Shown in pieces: positions 52,305 to 60,242 of a stretch of DNA of 64,000 bases (positions within the stretch are counted from its first letter, which is position 1; each line of letters begins with the position of its first letter). The notes below the pieces were generated by a model. It saw only the letters and a program-made list of their open reading frames with translations. It was not told the DNA's origin and did not search any database. Where the stretch lies: NCBI RefSeq assembly GCF_029891575.1, contig NZ_JARZHF010000010.1, positions 122,695 to 186,694 of the forward strand, in the 5' to 3' direction. The translations under genes and the position numbers were made by a program. Origin of the DNA: Salipaludibacillus daqingensis. GTDB lineage: Bacteria; Bacillota; Bacilli; Bacillales; Salisediminibacteriaceae.

Positions 52305-52523
52305 GTGGCGAATAACATAAAGGAATTCCTCTTTGAACCTAATAAGTATTATTGGACAAAACTGATAATAATGCTCTTACTTATTACAATATATTGGATA
52401 TCTAATCGTTTTTATGGAAATGACAATATTCTCAGCGCTATTATAATTATTATTTTCATCTTATATACTACTTTATATTTAGCTAATTTAATAAATAAAA
52501 AACGAGGTGCAAATTGTTCGTAA
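52305..52523 (+). CDS. Small membrane protein, 72 aa, unknown
   Basis: Two helices (LIIMLLLITIYWI; AIIIIIFILYTTLYLANLI). GTG start, AGGTGA upstream. Confidence 0.5.
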   Translation: MANNIKEFLFEPNKYYWTKLIIMLLLITIYWISNRFYGNDNILSAIIIIIFILYTTLYLANLINKKRGANCS

Positions 52524-52557
52524 CATACTCAATTGTGTTAAGGGAGGAGTTTCAAAA

Positions 52558-52767
52558 ATGCCAGTAATTCTAACAAGTATTTTTTCAGCTATAATAATTT
52601 TCATTACTATTTTTTCTATGATTAAGGTATTAAGTATAGCTTATAAAAGAAAAGAAATTTCGATCTTAAAATATAGAATTTTAGCAGTTTCATTTATAGT
52701 GGTAGGTATGTTTATTGCTTCTATTTTACCTTTTGGTTATCAAAAAGTATTTGAAATAAACATCTAA
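52558..52767 (+). CDS. Small membrane protein, 69 aa, unknown
   Basis: GGGAGGAG precedes ATG 52558. Two helices (ILTSIFSAIIIFITIFSMI; ILAVSFIVVGMFIASILPFG). The longer open frame that starts at 52507 lacks a ribosome site. Confidence 0.55.
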   Translation: MPVILTSIFSAIIIFITIFSMIKVLSIAYKRKEISILKYRILAVSFIVVGMFIASILPFGYQKVFEINI

Positions 52768-52828
52768 TTATTGAATATGTGAAAAAGTACACTTAAAGTA
52801 ACTTGGTTAGCGATAGTTTAAGAAACCT

Positions 52829-53077
52829 ATGGTGTTGTATAGTGTAAATACATTTAACTCGTACAAGAGTGCGCACATTTTTAGCGCTCTTGTATTTACG
52901 ATCATTTCCAGTGCACCACTAATGATCCCAAATTTTATGGTTGCAAAAAAGAATCATATAAGTACAAATAATATTGTGGTGATAATCTTAACACTATGTA
53001 ATCAGATTGTGTTTATTTTACCAATATTTATCGTAGTCTATAAATTTTTAGAGTGTTTTGTATCGGAATTTAATTGA
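52829..53077 (+). CDS. Small membrane protein, 82 aa, perhaps 5'-truncated
   Basis: Two helices (IFSALVFTIISSAPLMI; IVVIILTLCNQIVFILPIFIVVY). No ribosome site; a degraded cassette head (GGTTAGCGATAGTTTAAG, 52804) lies directly before it, so the real 5' end may be missing. Confidence 0.4.
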   Translation: MVLYSVNTFNSYKSAHIFSALVFTIISSAPLMIPNFMVAKKNHISTNNIVVIILTLCNQIVFILPIFIVVYKFLECFVSEFN

Positions 53078-53092
53078 ACGATATTGTTAGAA

Positions 53093-53118
53093 AAGCGACT
53101 GAGATATCTTAGTCGCTT
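53093..53118 (+). terminator. Palindromic hairpin after a membrane-protein gene
   Basis: AAGCGACTGAGATATCTTAG, then TCGCTT: 13-base arms with one mismatch, 16 bases after the stop. No T-run, so its strength is doubtful. Confidence 0.5.
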
Positions 53119-53142
53119 ACAGCTTGTTGTGATTACTTTCAA

Positions 53143-53266
53143 GACCAGGCCATCTTTGTCATCGACCGTTTTCATGTAGCTCGAGATGTTTTAAAGAATT
53201 TTTCGGGATCAACCTAAATATCGAGCTATCCGTAAGAAGTTAGCGATCTATGACACGGAACGATTT
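53143..53266 (+). pseudogene. Transposase remnant (ISLre2/UPF0236-like)
   Basis: Two adjoining frames read DQAIFVIDRFHVARDVLK and RDQPKYRAIRKKLAIYDTERF (given as RDQPKYRAIRKKLAIYD), as in the central part of ISLre2-type transposases, with one frame change. Only about 40 residues remain. 53267-53535 holds nothing else recognisable. Confidence 0.6.
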
Positions 53267-53535
53267 ACGGTGTAATTAAATAGTTGCCGTTGGAACCATC
53301 GGTCATATGAAAAAGGAAGAATAATAACAAGGTATTTGTGAATATATGGTAAAATCCCCTTATAGTTTTATCGCTGCTTTTTCTGATAATTCTACGAAAC
53401 TTGTAGAATTAAACGGACATTATCAACAGGAAAGACTTTTACAACCTCAATTAATATCACTATTAAATAAGAAGTTCAAAATAAAAAATATTGGAGAGGT
53501 GTTCTCTCCAATACTTTTATGAAGGAGTGATTTTT

Positions 53536-53889
53536 TTGAAATTCTTAGCTACATTTTTTACTATTATAGGTTTAATTATTTTGACATCACTATTAGGTGG
53601 AGAAGTTGAAGTTCTTAATCCTATTTTATTTTTTCCATTCCTTATTGTATCAATTGTACTTTGTATAAAAAATGTATCTTTATTACCGAAGGATGAGCCA
53701 AGAGCCTATTACATTTGGTTAGCTGCATCTTTTATTCCCTGCTATTTGCTTATACTCATCGTTAGTATTTCATCTGGAGGCAATTATTTCCCTTGGTATT
53801 TTATGTTTTGGGATTTTATCTTTTTACCGAGTCTTATCACGATGCAGATCATTATTCATGCTGTGATAAAGGAATATTTTAGTAAATAG
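53536..53889 (+). CDS. Membrane protein, 117 aa, unknown
   Basis: TTG start after AAGGAG. Four helices: FLATFFTIIGLIILTSLL, ILFFPFLIVSIVLCI, IWLAASFIPCYLLILIVSI and FDWDF-like FWDFIFLPSLITMQIIIHAVI. Not recognised. Confidence 0.55.
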   Translation: MKFLATFFTIIGLIILTSLLGGEVEVLNPILFFPFLIVSIVLCIKNVSLLPKDEPRAYYIWLAASFIPCYLLILIVSISSGGNYFPWYFMFWDFIFLPSLITMQIIIHAVIKEYFSK

Positions 53890-53929
53890 TAACTGTGTCA
53901 ATCCCCTAAAAACTGGGGGGATCAAAGGA

Positions 53930-54328
53930 TTGAAGTTAGGGGCTGATGACTATGTAACGAAACCTTTTGATGAATCGGAACTTCTGGCAAGAATGGATGC
54001 CCTATTAAGACGGCTGAATCAAGGAGAGAAAATAGAATTTAATGGACTTGTGTGGGATGGTGAACGGCATGAATTGAATTTTAATGAAAAGAATATTCGA
54101 TTAACGCCAAAGGAGTTTTCCATGATTGGATATGTCATGAAGCACCCAGATCGAGTATTCAGTCGTGAACAACTCATAGAGTTAATTTGGGGATTTGATT
54201 CAGAAACAGAAGGAAGAACGATTGACTCCCATGTTAGAAATATACGTGATAAAACCCGGCATGTAGGTTTTCCTATCGATGAACATTTCATGACCGTCTG
54301 GGGAGTAGGATACAAATGGGTAAGATAG
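53930..54328 (+). pseudogene. OmpR-family response regulator lacking most of its receiver domain
   Basis: The 132-residue product begins GADDYVTKPFDESELLARM, the last third of a receiver domain, followed by a full winged-helix domain (RLTPKEFSMIGYVMKHPDRVFSREQL in parts, TIDSHVRNIRDK, VWGVGYKWVR). The phospho-acceptor Asp and the first 80 residues are gone. It stands upstream of the copper-like genes, so it may be the broken regulator of that group. Confidence 0.75.
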
Positions 54329-54433
54329 TTAATGGTTATTGTAAACTTCATTAAATCTTTATAACTTATGCACAGATTCTCGATATTTATTGTGCAAGAT
54401 TGAGGTATACAATAAATAAAGGAGATGGCGCAG

Positions 54434-54922
54434 ATGAAAAAATTAATAATAGGAGTCCTATCATTAGGATTAGTTGTAACAGGAGGTGCTGCCGTTTACG
54501 CTCAAAGTGATGCGAATAATAGTGAAGGAATGTTCAATTTTGGGCAGATGAGTAAGATCATGGCGGTCGTTCATCCGGACCAGTCAGAAGATGAATTGAA
54601 AGACATGTACAACACAATGCATGGTACAAATGGTGCAGCCCCTAGTGCAAATTTCAATGAGATGGCTGAACATATGGGAGACATGGATGTTGCAGGTGGC
54701 TTTATGAGTGAGATGCATGAAGAGCTTTCAGAAGAGGATTTTGAAAAAATGGTTGAATTTATGGATGAAGCTAATGGAAAAGTTAATTTTGGGCAAATGA
54801 AAAAACTAATGGAAGAAATCCATCCTGACTTAACTAATGAGGAAATCAAAGATATGTATCAATTGATGCATGGAACAAATGGAGCATCTCCAAGCGCTAA
54901 CTTTAATGGAATGCATAATTAA
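54434..54922 (+). CDS. Secreted protein with two internal FGQM/HPD/MHGTNGA repeats
   Basis: A 162-aa protein. The signal peptide (KKLIIGVLSLGLVVTGGAAVYA) has a likely cleavage after AYA-like VYA. The mature part is two related units: FNFGQMSKIMAVVHPD with MYNTMHGTNGA near residues 35-70, and VNFGQMKKLMEEIHPD with MYQLMHGTNGA near 115-150. It is rich in Met, His, Glu and Asp, attractive for metal binding. AAAGGAGA precedes ATG 54434. Function not established; context suggests copper or other metal handling. Confidence 0.72.
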   Translation: MKKLIIGVLSLGLVVTGGAAVYAQSDANNSEGMFNFGQMSKIMAVVHPDQSEDELKDMYNTMHGTNGAAPSANFNEMAEHMGDMDVAGGFMSEMHEELSEEDFEKMVEFMDEANGKVNFGQMKKLMEEIHPDLTNEEIKDMYQLMHGTNGASPSANFNGMHN

Positions 54923-55008
54923 AAGAACAATAAGAATTTATGCTATTAAACTTTCATGTATGGAGCGGTAAATGTAAAAAGTACAAAATTAATGGGAGTA
55001 TGATAGTT

Positions 55009-55377
55009 ATGAAGAAAAAACTAATCGGATTAATGTTACTTGCGCTTGTATTGGTACTTGTAGCTTGCGGAGGAAATGAAGATGTAACGGAAATTGAAAA
55101 TCAATCTGGAGATAATGTCTCTTCAAGTGAAGTAAACTTAGTTGCATCTAATTGGGATTTTGATGAAGATACTTATATAGCTGACGCAGGTGATGTGACG
55201 TTTAACCTTACGAATGAAGAAGGTCATCACGGAATTATGATTGATGGAACAGATGTAGAGATCGATGGGGAAGGTTCTGCAAGAGCGTCTTTAGAACCTG
55301 GAGAATATACAATCTATTGCAGTATTCCTTGTGGCGAAGGCCATGATGATATGGAAGCAACGTTAGTAGTAGAATAG
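55009..55377 (+). CDS. Cupredoxin-like lipoprotein with CuA-type motif
   Basis: A 122-aa protein. Signal peptide with lipobox LVAC, then an Asn/Ser linker, then a cupredoxin domain. GHHGIMI supplies one His; the C-terminal CSIPCGEGHDDM matches the CuA pattern C-x3-C-x3-H-x2-M of cytochrome oxidase subunit II. It probably binds copper outside the membrane and might deliver it to an oxidase or sense it. ATG 55009 chosen over ATG 55000, which is too close to GGGAG. Confidence 0.85.
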   Translation: MKKKLIGLMLLALVLVLVACGGNEDVTEIENQSGDNVSSSEVNLVASNWDFDEDTYIADAGDVTFNLTNEEGHHGIMIDGTDVEIDGEGSARASLEPGEYTIYCSIPCGEGHDDMEATLVVE

Positions 55378-55390
55378 AAACGTTAATTTA

Positions 55391-55436
55391 AAGAGCAATG
55401 ACTAATTAGCTAAATGCTAAGTCATTGTTCTTTTTC
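55391..55436 (+). terminator. Rho-independent terminator
   Basis: AGAGCAATGACT pairs with AGTCATTGTTCT, followed by TTTTCTTG. Closes the cupredoxin gene. Confidence 0.8.
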
Positions 55437-55684
55437 TTGTCTATAGAAGCACTTAATTTATAGGCTTAGTTATTCGAAATTGTTGATTCTCTTTTTTGGA
55501 CTGCAATAATACGTGATTAATCCACGACACTTCGCTGCGACCTCGGAATGGGAAGGAAGTTGATTTTTTTTCATAGAATTTATTACATGAATGAATTTTA
55601 TAATTAAGATTTTCGACAATTAGACGAATGAAATCATCCTTGACGAGTTTAATATTCGTTTTTAAATGTAAGATCGTAGTGAAA

Positions 55685-55800
55685 GATGTTGACTCCCGCA
55701 GGCGAAGCATAGTCTCAAGATCCACTTTGGCGAAGATTCATCGAGCCGAAGTTAGCTGAAGATAAGCCCTGGGAAAAGCGTCCGCCTGTAGTAAAGATCT
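55685..55800. repeat. Remnant of a Bacillaceae intergenic repeat
   Basis: TTGACTCCCGCAGGCGAAGC, TAAGCCCTGGGAAAAGCGTC and CGCCTGTAGTAAAGATC resemble the common Bacillus intergenic repeat with 'ACTCCCGCAGG...GCGGAAAGCG'. It truncates the minus-strand gene 55738-56019. The 240 bases to its left (55437-55684) hold no reliable gene. Confidence 0.5.
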
Positions 55801-56019
55801 CGTCATTTGAACTGGGTGTAAATGATAATATTCGTTTAAGTCCTCACTCACGACAATGAGGTGTATTAATTCTTCATGAGTAACCTCTAATTTAGGAGTA
55901 ATCCCTTCTTTATCTTCCAAATGTAAGCTTAATATTTTGTTCTTATATGAAACAGTTTTTTTTATTTCACTTTTTGTCATCACGTCTTGGTGATGTTCAT
56001 GATGTGGTTCATCTTTCAT
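55738..56019 (-). pseudogene. Truncated His-rich cytoplasmic protein, start embedded in a tetranucleotide repeat
   Basis: The first 70 residues (KDEPHHEHHQDVM, then KTVSYKNKILSLHLEDKEG, then HLIVVSEDLNEYYHLHPVQ) form a His-rich start and an immunoglobulin-like beta domain seen in Bacillus proteins near copper genes. The last 21 residues are translation of an intergenic repeat, so the gene is cut. Its ATG is the last of 13 AATG units after an AGGAGG. Confidence 0.6.
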
Positions 56020-56068
56020 TCATTCATTCATTCATTCATTCATTCATTCATTCATTCATTCATTCATT
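56017..56068 (-). repeat. Tetranucleotide tandem repeat (AATG)13 at a start codon
   Basis: Thirteen exact CATT units on the plus strand. On the coding (minus) strand they read AATG, immediately after AGGAGG (56069-56074). Every ATG overlaps the next as ATGAATGA; each frame meets TGA within four codons, except from the last ATG. Confidence 0.9.
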
Positions 56069-56092
56069 CCTCCTAATTTCAGATTCGTGTCA

Positions 56093-57409
56093 TTAAGTGT
56101 TTTCTCTTTTGCGAAATTTAGGTTCCCAACTGTTATAAGGATGAGAACGATGCTGTGCTGGTCCAGGAGATACTTTAGGTGCATGCTTTGGACCATTTTC
56201 TTTTTCAGTAGCTTTTTGGAGAGCAACTTGGATTGGCTGCCATCTTTTTAACATTAAGACAAGGAAACATATAGACACTCCTGTTATTCCATATACTACC
56301 CACGGTAAATAGCTGATTTCCGTCCCGATTTCAAGGAGCCTCCCACCAATAAAATTACCACTTGCCTCACCTAATCCAGCAACCACATTCGCTAGTCCAA
56401 AAAATAGCCCAATTATTTCTGCCCTTGATAATTGTGACACAGTGCTATCAATGGTTGGTAAGATTAGCATTTCACCTATTACAAAAATAGCGCCACTTAT
56501 AACTAGATGAATAAATGAACTAGACCAATACAATGAACCAACACCAAAACCGATAAAAACCATACCAAAGCCAAGTGCAGTAAGTGGATGAATACGTTGA
56601 ATAATTCTAATCGTCACGATTCCCTGTGAAAAAATAACGATGACACTGTTAATGGTCCATATTAATGCTACATTTTTTGGATCAGGTAAAATATCAGTAG
56701 CGCGCAAAGGTAATGCCAATGCAAGTTGTGCATACAAAGCCCAAATTAATATACTAACTGCACCGAATGCTAAAAATGGTTTATTTTTAAGCACTTTACG
56801 ATAAGCACCTGGTGGAATGGTAGGACAAGGGGCGTCACCACAATTTCGAGGTAAAAACAACCAACTTTTCAATGTCAGTACAACATAAATAATTCCTGCT
56901 ATCCAAAAAATAATTTGCGAAGAACCAGTAATTAAAAAGAAAACAATAAGTCCAGCGCCTGCTGTTCCCACATTTGCTGCAATCCCCCGTAGAGAAAAAG
57001 CAGTTGTTTGATTTTCTTTCGATGCCAAAGCTGCGATTGCTGCTTTCGTGGAAGGTGCGTTTAAGCCATTCCCTAACCCAATGGTGATTGCCATTAATAA
57101 AAGTAATAAATATGCAGTAAAAAGACCAAATCCAATTAAGCCTCCAGCACCAATTAGAGCTCCTAATCCGATAATAAATCTTCTTCCAATTCGATCAGCT
57201 AGAAATCCACCGAAAATACTTCCAAATTGAAAGGAAATTGCGATAGCTGCCAGAACAGTACCTATTTGAATAAGTGTTAATCCTGCTTCTAATCTTAACA
57301 TGATGGGTAAAATTGGAATGACCATATATGTACCTAAATGAGACAAAAACACTCCTAACATCAAAATGAACATCGACCGTTCCAATTTCATTATTTCCCT
57401 TAATCCCAT
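56093..57409 (-). CDS. MFS transporter, YhjO-like
   Basis: A 438-aa, 12-helix major facilitator. The MFS loop between helices 2 and 3 is GGFLADRIGRRFI. It has a conserved GLGNGLNAPSTKAAIAALA helix and a Cys-containing loop RNCGDAPCPTIPPG. The His/Pro-rich C-terminal tail could bind metal. ATG 57409 is six bases after GGAGG. It lies 66 bases downstream of a Cys-rich YhjQ-like gene, an arrangement also known from the B. subtilis yhjO-yhjQ region. Probable role: efflux of metal complex or drug. Confidence 0.85.
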   Translation of the reverse strand: MGLREIMKLERSMFILMLGVFLSHLGTYMVIPILPIMLRLEAGLTLIQIGTVLAAIAISFQFGSIFGGFLADRIGRRFIIGLGALIGAGGLIGFGLFTAYLLLLLMAITIGLGNGLNAPSTKAAIAALASKENQTTAFSLRGIAANVGTAGAGLIVFFLITGSSQIIFWIAGIIYVVLTLKSWLFLPRNCGDAPCPTIPPGAYRKVLKNKPFLAFGAVSILIWALYAQLALALPLRATDILPDPKNVALIWTINSVIVIFSQGIVTIRIIQRIHPLTALGFGMVFIGFGVGSLYWSSSFIHLVISGAIFVIGEMLILPTIDSTVSQLSRAEIIGLFFGLANVVAGLGEASGNFIGGRLLEIGTEISYLPWVVYGITGVSICFLVLMLKRWQPIQVALQKATEKENGPKHAPKVSPGPAQHRSHPYNSWEPKFRKRENT

Positions 57410-57437
57410 TTAACTCCTCCTTAATACTAGTAATTCG

Positions 57438-57468
57438 AATAAAAGCAGGTAACAAAATGTTACCTGCT
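57438..57468 (-). terminator. Intergenic terminator/attenuator
   Basis: AGCAGGTAACA pairs perfectly with TGTTACCTGCT around three bases. On the minus strand it is followed by TTTTATT. It separates the Cys-rich gene from the MFS gene and would reduce MFS expression. Confidence 0.75.
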
Positions 57469-57475
57469 CATTACT

Positions 57476-57823
57476 TTACATTGTCGCCATTTGACGGCAT
57501 TCTTCAGCGCACTGACGGCAGATGTTAGCACATTCTTGACAATGTGCATCTTTGAATTTAGCACATTCAGTGGCACAAGCATCACAAATCAGAGCACAGA
57601 GTTGGCAAAACTGGTTCGCATACATACTTCCACGGGACATCCATTGCGATGCCATGGAACAAATGTCTGCACAATCCCTTAGAATATTAATACAGTGTAC
57701 TCGTGCTTGAACGTCAGCTTCCTTTAGACAAGAAGTTAAACATTCTTCACATGATTGCATACATTTGTTACAAGCATCAATACATTTTTGATATTGCTGG
57801 ACGGATGAATCTACTGTTGTCAT
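57476..57823 (-). CDS. Cys-rich four-helix-bundle copper-binding protein (DUF326/Csp-like)
   Basis: A 115-aa protein with 19 cysteines, mostly as C-x2-C or C-x3-C along four amphipathic helices: KCIDACNKCMQSCEECLTSC, HCINILRDCADIC, FCQLCALICDACATEC, HCQECANICRQCAEEC. In Csp proteins such Cys line the core and store many Cu(I). No signal peptide, so cytosolic as Csp3/YhjQ. GGAGAG precedes the ATG. Nearby cupredoxin and His/Met-rich proteins support a copper role. Confidence 0.87.
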   Translation of the reverse strand: MTTVDSSVQQYQKCIDACNKCMQSCEECLTSCLKEADVQARVHCINILRDCADICSMASQWMSRGSMYANQFCQLCALICDACATECAKFKDAHCQECANICRQCAEECRQMATM

Positions 57824-58185
57824 ATATAATCTCTCCTTTGATTTGAATCATTTATTATTGTTTTCTACTTAGATTCAGATAATCTGGAAATACATACCAC
57901 GAACAGAAATAAGTCCAGAAAAATTTGTTGGATGGACCACTGAATTAATTGCTTTGTTCTTCATTTAAAACTGATAGTAGTAGAAAATACCTATTTTCTT
58001 TCTTCCTTTGCATGGACATTAATACTTGAAAATCACTGCAAAATTCAATCCTTCATGATTTTAGATGTTATATATATATATTTAACGTTGTAAATCCCGC
58101 ATATTCCTGATTTCTCCCCATAAATTAAATTTATTTTAGGCTTCAGGTTGCTTTTCAGCTTTCCGAAATTTTGTGCAGTTTTGTA

Positions 58186-58260
58186 CTTAAAGTAAAGGGT
58201 GCAATAGCACAATAAGCTGCTGTCGCTCTTGTTCAACTATTGGAGAGTTTAGTTGAATAA
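58186..58260. repeat. Cassette repeat
   Basis: CTTAAAGTAAAGGGTGCAAT, AGCACAATAAGCTGCTGTCG, then CAACTATTGGAGAG. The rest of 57824-58347 has no reliable gene. Confidence 0.7.
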
Positions 58261-58347
58261 GCTGAAACTTACGGAGTGATAGTCCGTAAACATTATTAGT
58301 AGTCATGTGGTAGTGGTAGTGATAGCATAACAAGCTGTCACTATGCT

Positions 58348-58388
58348 TTAAGTAACGGGAGCGATCGTGAATAACAAGCTGTGGTGTA
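58348..58388. repeat. Cassette repeat
   Basis: TTTAAGTAACGGGAGCGATC, then AATAACAAGCTGTGGTG. The last part is duplicated, with the following gene, at 50221. Confidence 0.7.
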
Positions 58389-58408
58389 ATAAGAGAGGAG
58401 AAAATGAA

Positions 58409-58696
58409 ATGGGCTTAGCTTTTGGGTTATTTTCTTTAGGCGTTGGATTCGCTTTTATGGGATATTTTATAGGAAGTGGTTTACAGAATTTTAGCCGTCC
58501 AGATAAAGGGAACAATTTCAATCTTTTAATTAAAGAAAGTGATTTGAAATACCACCTTCACCTCAAACAAAGTGAAGTAGACGAATTATTACATAAATTT
58601 CCTAATATTCCAAGCATAGAATTTAAAGGGAAAAAACATTTTTCTTATAACCAATTGATGGAATGGTTCTCATCTAATGAGATTCATAACAAATGA
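58409..58696 (+). CDS. Membrane-anchored protein with helix-turn-helix-like C-domain (intact copy)
   Basis: A 95-aa protein: N-terminal helix (LAFGLFSLGVGFAFMGYFIG), linker SRPDKGNN, then LIKESDLKYHLHLKQSEVDELL and IPSIEFKGKKHFSYNQLMEWF. It matches 9238-9534 in layout and the frameshifted 50257-50543 almost exactly. GAGGAG eight bases before ATG 58409. The function is unknown; a membrane-tethered DNA-binding role is a guess. Confidence 0.72.
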   Translation: MGLAFGLFSLGVGFAFMGYFIGSGLQNFSRPDKGNNFNLLIKESDLKYHLHLKQSEVDELLHKFPNIPSIEFKGKKHFSYNQLMEWFSSNEIHNK

Positions 58697-58716
58697 GATT
58701 TTTGTGCTAACAAATA

Positions 58717-58748
58717 GCAATCCTTTTAAAAGCAAGGATTGCCCTTTT
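58717..58748 (+). terminator. Terminator-like hairpin within a cassette repeat
   Basis: GCAATCCTT pairs with AAGGATTGC around TTAAAAGC and is followed by CCTTTTAATT. Preceded by the cassette head GCTAACAAATAGCAA. Confidence 0.65.
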
Positions 58749-58805
58749 AATTGAAAAAAGAGGGAGAATTCTGTGTTAAGACTTGAATGATAAGGGGTTA
58801 CGGTA

Positions 58806-58907
58806 ATGAGAAATAGAGATTCAGTAGTAATAATAGAAATTAAAAAAGTTAGATATAATTACATAGACAATTTGAATTTTGACAACTCAACAATTGTGCC
58901 AAATTGA
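58806..58907 (+). pseudogene. Possible Nudix hydrolase N-terminal remnant
   Basis: 33 codons: MRNRDSVVIIEIKKV is the usual opening of a MutT/Nudix protein, but the Nudix box never appears and the frame stops. A weak call. Confidence 0.3.
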
Positions 58908-58924
58908 GGTATAGCAGGGAAGAT

Positions 58925-58955
58925 ATCAAGGTGCAACCTTTTGTTGCACCTTGAT
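58925..58955. other. Perfect 13-bp stem hairpin
   Basis: ATCAAGGTGCAAC-CTTTT-GTTGCACCTTGAT, no T-run after it. It lies 70 bases before the regulator gene at 59026 and could be an operator, an mRNA structure or an insertion-element end. Confidence 0.7.
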
Positions 58956-59025
58956 GCGCCTATAGTTATCTTTACTTTAGATATTCACTCTAATAATAAT
59001 GGAATAAGAAGGAGGTATAGAGAGT

Positions 59026-59445
59026 ATGTTTGGAAATAAATTAAAAAAAGAAAGAGAGCAAAGAGAATGGTCCCAGGAATACCTCGCTGAAAAAATACAA
59101 GTTAGTCGTCAATCAATTTCAAAGTGGGAGACTGGTAAAAACTATCCGAGTATCGAATTGATTATCGACCTAAGTGATTTATTCGGTATCACGATTGATG
59201 AATTATTAAGGAGCGATGAAAAATTGAAGGGGAAAGTAGTTCAAGATAGTAAACAGAAACTAAATTGGCAATCACACTTTTTAATTGGTATAGGTGTTCT
59301 GATAGGGATTGTAATTGTTAGCATGATCAAAAATGATGGAATTAATTGGATGGCTACTGTTGAAGTAATAGGTATAACAGCTCTCTTATTTCTTACTTAT
59401 TTGTTTATCCGTAAGGGGGTAAGAGTAGTAGAACAAAGAAAGTAG
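59026..59445 (+). CDS. XRE-family regulator with two membrane helices
   Basis: A 139-aa protein. The HTH domain spans 1-60 (LKKEREQREWSQEYLAEKI, VSRQSISKWETGKNYPSIE, LFGITIDELL). A basic linker and two helices follow (FLIGIGVLIGIVIVSMI; VEVIGITALLFLTYLFI). Typical of Bacillus YxxN-type membrane-bound XRE repressors. AAGGAGG precedes the ATG. Confidence 0.87.
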   Translation: MFGNKLKKEREQREWSQEYLAEKIQVSRQSISKWETGKNYPSIELIIDLSDLFGITIDELLRSDEKLKGKVVQDSKQKLNWQSHFLIGIGVLIGIVIVSMIKNDGINWMATVEVIGITALLFLTYLFIRKGVRVVEQRK

Positions 59446-59449
59446 ATAA

Positions 59450-59515
59450 ATAAACGGAGTAGCAATCGTTGAGTAAGCTGTTGTTGTGGTGGTGCTATCG
59501 GAGAAGAGTTGAACA
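59450..59515. repeat. Cassette repeat
   Basis: AATAAACGGAGTAGCAATCG, AGTAAGCTGTTGTTG, then TGGTGCTATCGGAGAAG. Confidence 0.75.
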
Positions 59516-59552
59516 AGGAAATACACAAAATATGTGAATGGAGGAAATTTTA

Positions 59553-60098
59553 ATGGAATATATTAAGGTTTCTCTTTCAAATGAAAGGTTGTCTTTAAGG
59601 GAATTTACTAAAGATGACTGGAAAGATGTCCATAGATACGCATCCAAAGATATTGTTTGTCAATATCAACCTTGGGGACCTAATACAGAGAATGACTCAA
59701 AAAGTTTTGTTAATATGGTAATTAAAGATGCGACCGAAGAACCCAGAACAAGGTTTGTTTTTGCAATTATTTATAAAGAGAATATGATTGGAGCTGGGGA
59801 ATTTAACATTAGAGATTTTACTAATAGAGTTGGAGAAATTGCTTATATCGTTAACCCCGATTATTGGAGAAAAGGAATTGCAACTGATGTAGCTAAACTG
59901 TTGATTGATTTTGGATTTAAAGAACTTAAACTTCATCGTATATATGCAACTTGTGACCCCAGAAACATCGGTTCATCAAAAATATTAGAGAAAATCGGAA
60001 TGATTAAGGAAGGTAGAATTCGTGAAGATTTGTTAGTAAAAGATGGTTGGCGAGATTCTTTACTATATAGTGTTTTAGAACACGAATGGAAAAAGTAA
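59553..60098 (+). CDS. GNAT-family acetyltransferase, RimJ/RimL-like
   Basis: A 181-aa enzyme. LREFTKDDWKDVHRYA opening, VGEIAYIVNPDYWRKGIATDVAKLL (acetyl-CoA loop WRKGIATDV), then RIYATCDPRNIGSSKILEKIGM and LLVKDGWRDSLLYSVLEHEW, all typical of RimJ/RimL-like N-terminal or small-molecule acetyltransferases. ATG 59553 after GGAGG; an upstream in-frame ATG overlaps that site. Confidence 0.9.
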   Translation: MEYIKVSLSNERLSLREFTKDDWKDVHRYASKDIVCQYQPWGPNTENDSKSFVNMVIKDATEEPRTRFVFAIIYKENMIGAGEFNIRDFTNRVGEIAYIVNPDYWRKGIATDVAKLLIDFGFKELKLHRIYATCDPRNIGSSKILEKIGMIKEGRIREDLLVKDGWRDSLLYSVLEHEWKK

Positions 60099-60111
60099 TA
60101 TAACAAGCGTT

Positions 60112-60180
60112 CTTAGTTTAAAGGGAGCTTTACCGCAAGAATTTTCGTTTCTGTTACTGCTCTATCGGGGAACCACTTGA
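60112..60180. repeat. Cassette repeat
   Basis: TTAGTTTAAAGGGAGCTTTA, CCGCAAGAATTTTCG, then CTGCTCTATCGGGGAACC. Confidence 0.7.
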
Positions 60181-60242
60181 ATAAGTATGGATAACAAATA
60201 AGCTGGTAAAAGTAAAAGTTGGAACTCTGGAGGATGAAATAG

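Noticed and set aside
55453..55725. 90-residue minus-strand ORF
   Set aside because: No start signal. The stretch FPFRGRSEVSWINH might be a transposase trace, but is too short to support a call.
56017..56068. CRISPR array
   Set aside because: A four-base tandem repeat without spacers. Nothing else in the window has regular repeat-spacer structure.
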